A DNA stretch of 64,000 nucleotides from Salticus scenicus (GCA_963930645.1 OZ005656.1:275653095-275717094), one strand, 5' to 3'; counted from the first letter of the stretch, positions 30,927-41,635 are shown. Numbers and translations are program-made. Notes: a model not told the origin generated them from the letters alone.

Positions 30927-31322
30927 GGGCCGCGCTAGCCTGGTCGGTAAGAGCAGCGAGTTCGTGATCGAAAGATTGCGGGTTCGGTCCTCGAGCCGGC
31001 CGAAGACCGCCGTGTACGCTAATGGCGACTGGTGCACGTTAAATTCCGTCGTGGTCGCAAAGTCCTCCAAGTTCCCATCAAAAATTATACCTCTGGGGGT
31101 ACCGAAACACGGGTTTAACTCAGCCTTGTCCCGGATCAAAATTCGAGTTCCAGTTGTTTGCTGGTGCTGCCATCTATCGCCAGCTTCTGGAGCTAAGACG
31201 TACTTCCTCCCTAGTAGGTGCTCCTCTGAAAAACGGAATGACGCACCTCTCCTGCCTTAAAACCCGGTTAGTTCCACTACCGGGGCTCGGAATTTCCGAG
31301 TGGCATAAGAAACAACAACAAC
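30927..31322 (+). mobile_element. Full-length tRNA-derived SINE with 14-bp target duplication
   Basis: ATTGAATGATCATA stands at 30913-30926 and again at 31323-31336. The head GGGCCGCGCTAGCCTGGTCG carries an A-box-like TAGCCTGGTCGG and 40 bp on a B-box-like GGGTTCGGTCC, the internal RNA polymerase III promoter. A GC-rich body of about 300 bp follows and the tail is (AAC)n. The open frames on both strands here are incidental. The intact duplication points to fairly recent LINE-mediated insertion. Confidence 0.9.
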
Positions 31323-31918
31323 ATTGAATGATCATAACTAATGTTAATTATAATAAAATTTATGCGAGATAATTCAACTCTACTAGTTTCAATAAATAAA
31401 GCAATTCTCTATGTTTACTTTGTTTTACAATAGGTTCATAATGAATATAATTAAATATATTTCATTCAAGTATTTGATAATCTGTAAAAGTGTGTATTAC
31501 AACAGCACAAATTGAGAACTTTCCAGAACCTCACTGCCTACTGTCATTTTGTCTCATGGAAATAAGGAACTCTTATAAGTAGTTTATTTATTTAAAGTAA
31601 AGAATCTCAATTCTGTCTCTTTAAATTAGTACATTATAATATAGATATTTAGTTTTATCAAAGTTCCTGATAAAATTTTAGAATATTAGATATAAGGAGA
31701 ATGTTTGATTCCAGAAATACATAACGAAATTATATTTTCCATGTTGGATCATAGTAAACTAATGATTGTTTATAACTAAATATATTTCATGAGTTAATTT
31801 TTGTAAATACATTTTTTTTAATCAAAATGTTTCATTTATAGATGTTCGAGTATAAGGTGGACTATTTAAAGCAGCACCTCAATTTGATCCACAAATTCAC
31901 CAGACCAAACATAATGTA

Positions 31919-32194
31919 CACTGTAAAAAAATAGTTTCTTAAAAATAAGTATATATTGTCTCAAAATAGCCCCGAAACAAAATATACTTAAGATTGAACA
32001 CCCCATGTACTCCTTTTTGAGTACACTGACATGCTCAAAAATGGGGTTGACCAATAAGAATCACAATATCCCCATGTTTGACATGTCAATGTACTCAAAA
32101 ATGAGTACAAGGCTTTTCAAATTTAAGTATATTTTGTTTAGGAGCTATTTTGACACAATATATGCTAATTTTTAAGAACCTATTTTTTACAGTG
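31919..32194. mobile_element. 276-bp palindromic MITE, CACTGTAAAAAA ends, TA flanks
   Basis: Ends CACTGTAAAAAAATAG and CTATTTTTTACAGTG, with TA on both sides. Arms of about 125 bp pair through ATATATTGT(C/G)TCAAAATAG, AACAAAATATACTTAA and TTTTTGAGTACA(C/T)TGACATG. Shares its terminal motif with the TA elements at 20449 and 20598, so it may be mobilised by the same transposase. Confidence 0.92.
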
Positions 32195-32221
32195 TACGTT
32201 GAAAAAATTTACTCATCAGTC

Positions 32222-32252
<31 letters not shown>

Positions 32253-32743
32253 TAAAATAGTGATTTTTTTTTTCATTCATACAATAGTGAATCAGTCTGG
32301 TTTGAAGTGGTAATTTCATAGCAAACTGAATTTATGGTGAATGGTGTATCTATACATAAACTCTCCGCCATTAAAATGGCAACTCTTTACCTCCACTGTT
32401 GAATGAAATAGAAGCTGAGTTCCCACTAGTATTTATGCCAATTAATCCCAGTCTCCCCTACTATTTAAAACACATATGTTTATTGCACGATTAAAATTTA
32501 ATTTTTTTTTCTAGTATTTTGTATGAAAACTGATACAATTTTTGTACGAACATAATAAAATGGTTTCAATTTACATACTTCTATAATTCATTAATTCGTA
32601 TACGTGCAATCCGCGATTGTAATGAAATACTCGCCCTCTGGTGGGCTAAGGTGAAATTACAGTTAACAGGAATAGCTTTCGGCTTTCGGCCATTGCTTGC
32701 TGTATATTCGATGTTTAGTTTCACATATATTTATTGAATAAAA

Positions 32744-33000
32744 ATGAATAAATCTGGTAAAAAAGGTAACACATACTGTTGTGTGACACAGTGTAACTCC
32801 AAAGGATCAAGAAATCCATAATTAAGCTTCCATTTATTTCCAAATGACAAATATAAAATTTCAGTTGCTTCGGCTAATTAATGGAAGTAAAGCTTCAGTT
32901 AGATGATTTGAAACTAATATTTGTTCATCTTCAGTTAAACATCTACTTCCGATCGAACTTTGAACAAACTGAAATATTTTTTCCAAAAGCAATCGATTTT
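32744..33000 (+). pseudogene. THAP-domain protein relic (P-element-like or THAP gene)
   Basis: ATG 32744 opens a frame reading YCCVTQCNSKGSRNP, a stop, then LSFHLFPNDKYK. This is the THAP zinc-finger start: Cys-x2-4-Cys, the N/K-x-x-x-NP segment and the SFH-x-FP block. The stop codon replaces one residue between NP and LSFH. Beyond about 32880 frames are lost and the later Cys and His ligands and the AVPTIF box were not found. THAP domains occur in P-element transposases and in host proteins; the absence of this segment from copy B of the duplication favours an insertion. Confidence 0.6.
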
Positions 33001-33420
33001 CCATGATGTAATGGCGAAGAAATTATAGCACGAATATTAAGTAGTAACACATATAGAACAATAATAAATACATGTGGCTATTATATTTACTAACAACAAA
33101 ATCTGAAAAAGCGCCATTTATCGATCATTACAAACGCGGATAGCATTAAAAATCTATTTGATAGGATTAAATGTTTTCAGTCAAGATGTTCACGGATGAA
33201 ACAAATTAAATTAGAACTCCTATCACTAAAAGACCATTTTAGGAAATGAATAAGATTGATACTCTTCTTATACACACTACTTTAATTAATTAGCATTTCC
33301 ATGGAGATTTACATTTTACGCAAGAATTAGTTTTCTTAAGCAATGATAAAATATATTAACACACATAGTTCTAGGCATACAATGTATTAAAAAAATTATT
33401 CCCATCTATTTTAATTCCTT

Positions 33421-34100
33421 AATATTGATCATTAGCAGATTTTCCTCACTTTGCTGGTTACTAAAATAAATATTTTCAGTGACTTGAAAAAAAAAAAAAA
33501 GGTGGTTTGTATCTGTATATATACATAGTTTGAAAATTTATTTTAATGAATAAATGGGTTAAAATAAATCCCCCCCCCCTATAAAAAAAAAAAAAAAGAT
33601 CTAATTGCTTAAAGTAAATCAATAAATAAATAAGTAAATAAAAAATGATTAATATAGTAACCATTGCAGAGTCCTCTCTGGACGATGTGCATCCAAATTG
33701 AAAGAGAATAGCATGTAATCATGTCTATATCACGTATCAACATTTGTGGAACTATGCAAAATAGGAGCTGAGATATAACCTTTTCGAAATTGGAAGAAAT
33801 ATGAGTTATAGTAGTACCCTCTATTAGGTGATGAGATTTAATTCTGTGAACATAAATACATGTCAGGCTGCATAAAAAAAAAAAAAAAGTATATATAATA
33901 AATTTTGGTCATTTATTCTTGATATAGAGCGACTACAAATTTTTCATCATAGACATACAAAGGACCCGATATTTCCTAAAAATGGTCAAATCGTGGTCAA
34001 GGCATCTCAAGAGATGTAAATTCATCAAAAACTCGAAAACTCGAAAATTCATCGAAAATTTTTACGAATCAAACACTTATTTCTGTGATTATATATGAAA
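33421..34100. other. AT-rich sequence with homopolymers, no gene seen
   Basis: A-runs at 33487-33500 and 33867-33882 and a C-run at 33570-33579. The 62-codon minus frame (33476-33664) is low-complexity. Confidence 0.5.
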
Positions 34101-34103
34101 GTA

Positions 34104-34325
34104 CAGTATAAAGTCTCGAACAACGCGGGTGCAAGTTGTCATCATGAATATTACAATTTTATTTTTTAACACCACTCATTTTATATCAAAGTAACTGTTT
34201 TATATAAAAACTAAATCCAGTGTATGAACCAATAGATTAGTACTCTAAAAATTTAGTGGTGTTAAAAAATAAAACTGTTTTATTTATTTGTCATATCAGC
34301 CACCGCGTTGTACGAGACTTTACTG
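34104..34325. mobile_element. 222-bp Tc1/mariner-type MITE
   Basis: TA flanks on both sides. Left end CAGTATAAAGTCTCGAACAA, right end reversed CAGTAAAGTCTCGTACAACG; the arms then share TTTTATTTTTTAACACCACT. Small palindromic element without coding capacity. Confidence 0.88.
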
Positions 34326-34364
34326 TAATAATTCAGGAACAAAAGTTATTAATATTTGGTTTAA

Positions 34365-34586
34365 CCCCTTAACGCGCGCTGTCCTCGCTGCGAGGACGCA
34401 AAATTTAAGATCCAGCTGCAAACATTCATCCCGGAAACTTTTTAGGAAAAATTTAGGATTATAACATATCAGGAAAGGCCGGTGTTTTTAACCTTAAAAT
34501 TTAAAATTTCTTTTAGTTTAATTTAGTTCATGAATTCCGGTGGCAGTATAATTTAAATGATCCGAATTGTCTTGCGCCGCAAAGGG
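34365..34586. mobile_element. piggyBac-type MITE with TTAA target
   Basis: TTAA at 34361-34364 and 34587-34590. Left end CCCCTTAACGCGCGCTG, right end reversed CCCTTTGCGGCGCAAG, a 12-14 bp imperfect terminal repeat beginning CCC, and a subterminal CTCGCTGCGAG palindrome. TTAA duplication with CCC ends is the piggyBac pattern. Confidence 0.72.
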
Positions 34587-35460
34587 TTAAATTCACAATT
34601 TTACTTGCAGAAAATTTTCAGCTTGATACTTCTAAACGATGATAAAGCTCTTATAAGTAGTAACTTTTAAAATTATAATATTTATACAACTGAATAACTG
34701 AATTATTATAACGTAATATATCACTAAAATATTAATAATTTATTAATATGTTACTTTAAAGATATTATACATCGCTGAATTTAATATCCTACCTATCAAA
34801 ACTCCAAGTAATTTAATTTACGGAAGGAAAAATATGAAAGAGCTCATTGAATATGAGAAGAAAAGCGTTCTGCAGCAGTTGCACTTTTACTTTCTTTTAC
34901 CTATGGTAGAGAAAGTACTGTTTTGGGGTTAAAATGTTAGTTTTTTTTGTTGTTAATATATTTACACGTATTGAGGTCCCCTGAATACGAAAAATAGGTT
35001 TTTAGAGTTTGATCTGTGAGTGTATCTCTGTTATCAGACTATCTTAAGAACAAATTGCAGCAGGAAGTCTGAACTTGGTATTCTAAATCTGTATAATAAT
35101 GCTACACTGAACGTTTACTAGAGATTAAGCTAAATCTAATGGTTTGTGTTCAGGAACATATAAAAGGTTTAAAATACATTAGGTCTAAGGTGGGGGATTT
35201 CTGGTAAGTACCGTTTAACATATACAGGCTGATCTAAAAAAAAATGTAATGAAAATATTTTTATATATGCATAAAAAAAGGCATGTTTAATGTAGCTTGT
35301 AGTATGGAAATCATTCATCATTAATTTATAGCGTTACCCAAAGTATTTGGATATATCGGAGCTGTACTTGGAATATTTTGGGAGTATATTTCATTTTGTG
35401 TAATGTGTTTTTCATATGACTAAATTTAAGTGCATGTGATGTGCATATATTTTATAGACA

Positions 35461-36376
35461 ATGTGCAGGGCTATCCAAAAGTAAACTTAAAGTTCTATTC
35501 TATACAATTTGATTGATGGAAGTGCTTTATTGCATTTTACGAACACTGCTCAGGATGAATAATTTATTTTTCGTGCGCGTAAGTAAACAAATTATTTTTT
35601 TAAATTCTATTTTAACAATATTTTTTTTTTATAATATCACGTTTTGGGGTTACATGAATGCAAAAGTTCATTTTGTTTTTGCGGTTAATCTGTATATGCA
35701 TCTATTATTAGCATAACGTAAAAACAAATAACTGCAGAAAATTCAGAATTTGTATTTTGAAGTTCGTATAATGTGCAGGGCTATCCAAAATGAAGTTTAA
35801 AGTTCTTTTCTATACAATGTAATTGATGGAAGTGCTTTATTACATTTTACGAACACTGCTTAGGATGAAATATTTATCTTTCGTACCCGTATGTAAACAA
35901 ATTATATTTTGAAGTTCTATTTTAACAGTACTTTTTTATAATATCACGTTTTGGGGTTACATGAATACAAAAGTTCATTTTTTTTGCGGTTAATCTGTAT
36001 ATGCATCTATTATTAGCATAACGTAAAAACAAATAACTGCAGAAAATTCAGAATTTGTATTTTGAAGTTCGTATAATGTGCAGGGCTATCCAAAATGAAG
36101 TTTAAAGTTCTTTTCTATACAATGTAATTGATGGAAGTGCTTTATTACATTTTACGAACACTGCTCAGGATGAAATATTTATCTTTCGTACCCGTATGTA
36201 AACAAATTATATTTTGAAGTTCTATTTTAAAAATACTTTTTTATAATATCACGTTTTGGGGTTACATGAATACAAAAGTTCATTTTTTTGCAGTTAATCT
36301 GTATATGCATCTGTTATTAGCATAACGTAAAAACAAATAACTGCAGAAAATTCAGAATTTGTATTTTGAAATTCGT
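35461..36376 (+). repeat. 305-310 bp satellite, three tandem units
   Basis: Units start ATGTGCAGGGCTATCCAAAA at 35461, 35771 and 36076. Units 2 and 3 are nearly identical, unit 1 differs by scattered changes and a few extra bases. Each holds TTTTACGAACACTGCT, CACGTTTTGGGGTTACATGA and AACTGCAGAAAATTCAGAAT. A weak relative may start at 35223. The 67-codon frame in unit 1 is not kept in units 2 and 3. Confidence 0.95.
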
Positions 36377-36437
36377 ATTATGTTACCACTTGAAAAAAGT
36401 ATTCAAGGTTGGCAAGTTTGAAAGCAAATTAATTACA

Positions 36438-36440
<3 letters not shown>

Positions 36441-36477
<37 letters not shown>

Positions 36478-36490
36478 TATAGATATATAT
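36441..36490. repeat. (TA)n microsatellite
   Basis: About 17 TA units then GATATA variants. Confidence 0.95.
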
Positions 36491-37313
36491 AATCCTTTGG
36501 ATACTAGAAGCAAAGAATGAGAACGAAGAATAGTTAGTCAAACAATTCACCAAAGAGGCATACACACGCCAAACAAAGCAACAAGATTTCCCAAATTGAT
36601 TCAATTATCAAGTTCAATAATAGCACTGACGCTAATCCACTGTACAACAATACCTGTTACAAATTGAAATAGGACCGTGTAATTAGACTCTGATGAAAAG
36701 AAGGTTGACTCTAGGACAATATTTCAAGGTGAAAAAAGAGAACCCTGTAATGAACAATAACGACACATTATGCGCAGTAGAAGCCAAGCAACACACACAA
36801 GATCACCAAAACCACAAAGACCAGTAAGAATGAACAATTTCTCTATGTAGGAGAAGCTCAGAAAGGTGAAAAAAATAAATCATCAGGGGATGAAATACAC
36901 ATATTTAAAGAAATGCAATTTAATTTTTAACAGCCCGCAAAACAAACGATACAACAAACCAACTCAACCAAATCCCAACAGAAAAACCCAAACTAAATCG
37001 AAATCCAGGAAAAAAAAAAAAAAAAAACCAAGAAACCCAAGAAAGGAAGGAAGGAGGCAAGCGGCAAGGCCCGTGACCCGCCTGTGGAGCTAAACTAGTT
37101 TCATGCCGGCAACACTCCCCCAGCCCGCCAAGACCAGATTAGGAGACACATGGATGAAAAAAAAAAAAAAAACATAGCAAATAAAGAACAATGAAACCAT
37201 GAAATTGATTGATTACGAACCCACAATAAAAAAGAACCCCGAAATGAATCAAATGAAACAATGACAAATTATTTTCCAGAAAAACAAAAACAGAAAACCC
37301 TCACAGAAAGACA

Positions 37314-37357
<44 letters not shown>

Positions 37358-37450
37358 ACCATGAACCTAAAAAGTAATAAAACCCAAACCTAAACCCGCA
37401 AGAAAAAATCACCCCGAAATGAAAAAAAAAAGCAATTTAGACACAATCCA
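36491..37450 (+). repeat. A/C-rich, T-poor block, possible LINE fragment
   Basis: From about 36730 to 37440 the plus strand is dominated by A with C and G while T is scarce, unlike any other stretch of this size here. It includes A-runs (37010-37027, 37318-37356), CCCAAACCTAAACCC and a GC-rich passage at 37060-37130 (GGCAAGGCCCGTGACCCGCC). Strong strand asymmetry of this kind is typical of the coding strand or untranslated part of LINEs. No reverse transcriptase motif found; the Lys/Pro/Asn frame at 36866-37093 is not a recognised protein. Confidence 0.4.
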
Positions 37451-38500
37451 TCATATATATGTTGCCGGGACGGTAACCCCCCTCACGAAGAATTGTATGT
37501 AAAATAAAACTGTTCCTAAATTTATTTCAGATTATTTTTAAAGTAGAATGAACTTTAGTATTATACCTCATCGATCTTATGATTTATTCTACAATCTATC
37601 TTTATAGTATTAAAATTAAAGGTAAGAGAAAGTCGTGTGAGCGGCACACCAGATTACTTTTTAAAGTAAATACTTATATAATATGTATGTGGAATTTGTT
37701 TATTCTTTGTTTTTTATGCTTAATGCTTTTTATTCATGTTAAATGTAATGAAATTTATATTCTATTAAATACCGCTACTCGCTTGATTAAATGTAGAAAC
37801 TCTAAATATGTGACATGCATTATAGCATGCTTATTATAAATCTGCATGGATATATCTAATTCCAAATATTTGACTATATCTAAGAATGTTTCTAAAATCA
37901 GCCCGAATTGAAAAGCAGTTTCCAGGCACTGCATGTCTACTGTCATTTTCTACTAATGGGAATGAAGATGTCTTAAGTGTAGCACATTAACTTAAACTAA
38001 ATCTGCTCAATTCTTTTCCATTAAATTAGCACATACGAGTATGAATATCTAGGTTTATAAATACTTCTTGTACAGTATTAGAATTTTAGATACGATTAGA
38101 GTGTTTGATTTTAGAAATCTATAATGAAATCACGTTTCACATGAAGGATAAAGGTATTATTAAAGATAGTTTATAACTAAATATATTTTGGGAGTTACTT
38201 ACCGTAAATACCTTTCCTTTAATGAAAAATTTCTGATTAATTATATGTTGTAAAGTATTAAAAATATGTAAAATTGTATTGTTCCATTTGTTGTATAACA
38301 ATTCAGTTTCAAGTTTTATTCTTATTATATTATTATTAATTAGAGAAGTTGAAATAGAAAACTGTGTAAATTAATCCAGCGTTTTCATTAAAAAATATCA
38401 CATTATATAGTTCATTACTCTATGATGTAGTTTATCTGTATTTTGAAAAAGTAAGGAATTATTCACCATTAAATGGTGAAAAAATGATTTATAAAAAGAA

Positions 38501-38773
38501 ATTAAAAGCAAACACGTTTTATTTATGAGACAAAAAATTTTAAGTTAAAATACATTTAAAAAACAAAAATTACATATAAAAACAATTAAAATCAGACGTT
38601 TCGAAACCCGTCCAGGTTTCCTCATCAGTAATTACAACATAATATGCAAACAGGATATGAACACTCAAGGAATTTAAAGGAGTACAGAATATTGAGGAGC
38701 CAGTGCGCATGATTCATTGATAGTGTGGAGATGCTTGGCAGTGTCTCATAAATAAAACGTGTTTGCTTTTAAT
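38501..38773. mobile_element. 273-bp unit bounded by a perfect 32-bp inverted repeat
   Basis: ATTAAAAGCAAACACGTTTT continuing to ATTTATGAGACA (38501-38532) is exactly complementary to 38742-38773. The enclosed sequence includes the hammerhead-like motif at 38595-38628. It lies between homologous blocks of the local duplication and is absent from copy A, so it arrived after the duplication or was lost from A. Confidence 0.8.
38595..38628 (-). ncRNA. Hammerhead-ribozyme-like motif
   Basis: On the minus strand: CTGATGAG, then GAAACC-TGGACG-GGTTTC forming helix II, then GAAAC and GTC. CTGATGA and GAAA are the invariant core of hammerhead ribozymes and GTC is the standard cleavage triplet; GAAACGTC with almost no helix III is the minimal form described for Penelope-like elements. 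The 6-bp stem is perfect but leaves the G after CTGATGA unpaired, or in the other register has one A-G mismatch, so activity is uncertain. Confidence 0.55.
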
Positions 38774-38779
38774 ATATAT

Positions 38780-39085
38780 AATTGAGACGGTTTGATGTTT
38801 GTGTACGTTAAATATAAAAAGAAATGTTTTAATTTGTTGAAGCAAGCAAAAATTGCTTCATATGAATATGATAACGTAAGATTTTTTTACCGAGCTAAGA
38901 ACAAAGTCATAGGTGGGTATTTTTACCACCTGAGAAAAAGCTGTTCACATATACATTTCGTTTTCTGAAACATAATTGTTTTTTTTCAATATATGGTGCA
39001 TATTTACAAAATTTAATTAATGTTAACCTCAAACTTTCGGCAATTCAATACCGAGTACACCTAATTTTAGCCATTTTTGCAATCA
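38780..39085. other. No gene seen
   Basis: AT-rich DNA between the inverted-repeat unit and the degenerate repeats. Confidence 0.4.
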
Positions 39086-39500
39086 GCGGTTAATGGATTA
39101 ACAGCGAACGCGAATGTTTCCTGAAGATAAGGATAAATCCATCTGATTTTTCAGTCCAAAGAAACCTTAAATCCATTATTTCATGAAATGAGTTCTATCC
39201 ATTTCCAATTAAACTTAATTTGAGACATATCTTGCAACCGGTAGATAAAAGGTTAATACCGAATAAAAAGGATAAGTCCAATCGATTGTTTACTCCAAAA
39301 AACCCTTAAACCAAGACTTTTAAGAAATCGTTACATCGATTTCCGAGTAAACACAATCACAGACACATTTGACAACTCGTAAATAAATGGTTAACTGAGA
39401 ACTCGGATTTTTCCTCAAGATCATAATAAGGACAATCAATTTTTCACCCAAAATCCCCGCAACACTAAACATTCATTAAAATCTTTAGAGTTGTTTCTGA
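39086..39500 (+). repeat. Three degenerate repeats of about 140-160 bp
   Basis: GGTTAATGGATTAAC at 39088, GGTTAATACCGAATAAA at 39251 and GGTTAACTGAGAACTCG at 39389 start units that continue with GGATAA(A/G)TCCA, a CCAAA(G/A)AAACC-type block and ATTTC(C/G)AA/GAG stretches. Confidence 0.6.
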
Positions 39501-39976
39501 GACATCCAAGACATGACATGCATATATTCAGCATGTCACGTGAATAACTAGCTTAATATAGGTAAAATATAGGAAGACGTTAGCACTGAACTGGAATCTG
39601 TTGAAGACTGATTTTATTTTAAGACATCAAGTTTGCGTCGATCATAAACTGCGTGTCATAATATATTGAGATCATAAATTGTGTCAATCACAAACGCTAG
39701 AAATCCTAAAAAATGAAGTAAAAAAAAAAAAAAAAAAAAAGGCCTCTTATCCAAAATTATATTCCGTTTTAAATAAATAAATAAATAAATAAAAATAAAT
39801 AAATAAAAAAAAAATCTTGAAATTATCTTATTTTCTTTTATTTTTGCATAATTAAATCTTTATATAACCTCTGGAATTTGACAACATATTTCTTTAGATT
39901 GTATTAATAATTTTATTAATTTAAAAACAAGAAAATGTGTTGTAAAAATTTAAAATTCAGATGAATCTAACTAGCG

Positions 39977-39977
39977 A

Positions 39978-40010
<33 letters not shown>
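39977..40010 (+). repeat. (ATT)n microsatellite
   Basis: Eleven uninterrupted ATT units; it encodes the Asn run of the minus frame at 39957-40139, which is not a gene. Confidence 0.95.
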
Positions 40011-40299
40011 TTCTAAACTATATCTCAAAATGTACCTGTATACTTTCATATACAATTTAACAAATACATTCATTTTATAATAATTGCAAGTGTGATATAT
40101 TGGTTTTTTTTTTTTTCTTAATTTAAATATAATGATCAAATCTGTTTTAAGACTTATTCTTATTGAAAATATTCCTTTTGTTATTCCCTTTGCTTATAGA
40201 ATCATGAATCAACGATATAAGGATATTTTGAGGTAATGGCTGCCTTAACATTTTATTTTAAATTTTAACTTAACATAATTTCTCAAAATATTTACCCAA

Positions 40300-40303
<4 letters not shown>

Positions 40304-40336
<33 letters not shown>
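40304..40336. repeat. (TA)n microsatellite
   Basis: About 14 TA units. Confidence 0.9.
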
Positions 40337-40337
<1 letters not shown>

Positions 40338-40618
40338 GTATTCTCGTCAAAAACTACTAGAACAACATTTATTTATCGTCCAACAAACATACATACACCT
40401 TCATAAAAAAATAAATAAAGAATTTTTTTTTGGCAAAGTGTCTTAAAATTGCGCATTAAATTTTAAATAAAATCTAATTTATGATATATCCAAACACTGC
40501 TTACTTTTAAAGAAATTATCATTAATAAAATGAAAAATACATGCGATAATGTAATACAATAATATGTATGAACTTTGTGTACACTGCTTACATTTACTAA
40601 AACAATATATATGTATAA

Positions 40619-40676
<58 letters not shown>
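40619..40676. repeat. Compound (CA)n(TA)n microsatellite
   Basis: About ten CA units run directly into about 18 TA units. Confidence 0.95.
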
Positions 40677-40678
<2 letters not shown>

Positions 40679-41150
40679 CTTTATTAACACAAAATAAAAC
40701 GCAATTTCCCGTAACAAATACAACACAAACAAATAGCTATTGAGCAAGATTAAAATTGGATTTTTCCTTTTTTAGTATTATGTATAAAAACAAACGCGTT
40801 TTTGTAAGAAGTTCAATAAATCATTGTAACTTAGTATAATGTTACTCTTAATTAATTCGTATACATTGGATTATGTTAAAATTCTATTTGATAGAATTAA
40901 ATCTTTGCAGTCAAGATGTTCACAGAGTAGACAAATTAAATTAGTCCTCCAATCACCAAATGGCCGTTTCAGAAAACGATAAGATTGATGCCCTCCTGAT
41001 ACATACTACTTTAATTAATTAGCATTTCCTTGGAGACCTTAATTTTCTCCAAGAATTCACTCGCCTAGGCAACGATGAAATCTATACACACTCGCTCACT
41101 ATTACATAGATATCCGTGCATATGCAATGTATTCTAAAAGCTTTCATTTG

Positions 41151-41635
41151 AAAGTTAAATCTTCAAATTTTTAACTTAAATCTGTACTATATACTGCTAG
41201 TTACGCATAGAAAGGTGCAAAACTTTAGAGAAACAAACGGCTACAAATTTTAAAGTACTGTAATATTTAAATTACATTTTTTTTTTTCAGTACTTATACA
41301 ATAATTAAAAAATAACAATATATCAATATGTAAATTATTCCACTGAGAAAAAAAAAATACCACCTGCATCTTGAACGAATAAGTGGTCATTTTCTAAATC
41401 TCTAAACTAGAAATATAGATTTGTGAACTATGAGTATGAGGCACGCCAATAAGCTGAACAGACGAAATGATCGAGAATTTCTTCCCTATTTATTTCTAGA
41501 TGGTGGAACAATATTCTGAATTTTCTGAATCCGTTGTATAGCGAGAAATTCTCGCTTCATTTCCTGGAATTGAGTCATACGTCAAGATTATAGTTGCTAA
41601 AACTCGCCTCTTGTGCTCGCATTTATTTGCAGAGA
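41151..41635. other. No gene seen
   Basis: Includes AGCGAGAAATTCTCGCT near 41539, a 17-bp palindrome, but no open frame. Confidence 0.4.

Larger units (their letters stand above)
31339..33420 (+). repeat. Local duplication, copy A
   Basis: Three collinear blocks match copy B: 31470-31850 with 37870-38240 (CTACTGTCATTTT, GTTTATAACTAAATATATTT), 32480-32610 with 40745-40865 (TTAATTCGTATAC), and 33145-33400 with 40873-41145 (GATAGGATTAAAT, CAGTCAAGATGTTCAC, ACTTTAATTAATTAGCATTT). Identity looks near 70-75%. Copy A holds a MITE and a THAP relic that copy B lacks. Confidence 0.7.
34885..37652 (+). mobile_element. Helitron-like element, second subfamily, enlarged copy
   Basis: The 5' end TTTTACTTTCTTTTACC with its AGAGAAAGTA complement and the blocks ACACGTATTGAGGTC, CTGAATACGAAAA and ATCTTAAGAACAAA match the copy starting at 41636. 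The 3' end AGAGAAAGTCGTGTGAGCGG, hairpin GTGTG...CACAC and CCAG match 42628. Between them lie a 305-bp satellite, a (TA)n tract and a T-poor block that the 1-kb copy at 41.6 kb lacks. Confidence 0.55.
37860..41150 (+). repeat. Local duplication, copy B (with insertions)
   Basis: Carries the same three blocks as 31339-33420 in the same order. Between blocks 1 and 2 it has 2.5 kb absent from copy A: the ribozyme-bearing inverted repeat, degenerate repeats, (ATT)n and (TA)n tracts. Between blocks 2 and 3 only about 10 bp remain where copy A has the 530-bp THAP segment. Confidence 0.7.

Noticed and set aside
30927..31000. Possible functional tRNA gene
   Set aside because: A and B boxes are present but the rest cannot fold into a cloverleaf with a paired acceptor stem, and the sequence continues into a SINE body with target duplication.
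35461..36376. CRISPR-like array
   Set aside because: Units are contiguous 305-bp tandem repeats without spacers, in eukaryotic DNA.
41539..41555. 17-bp palindrome AGCGAGAAATTCTCGCT as a regulatory operator
   Set aside because: Isolated, no gene nearby, and such palindromes are expected by chance at this scale.
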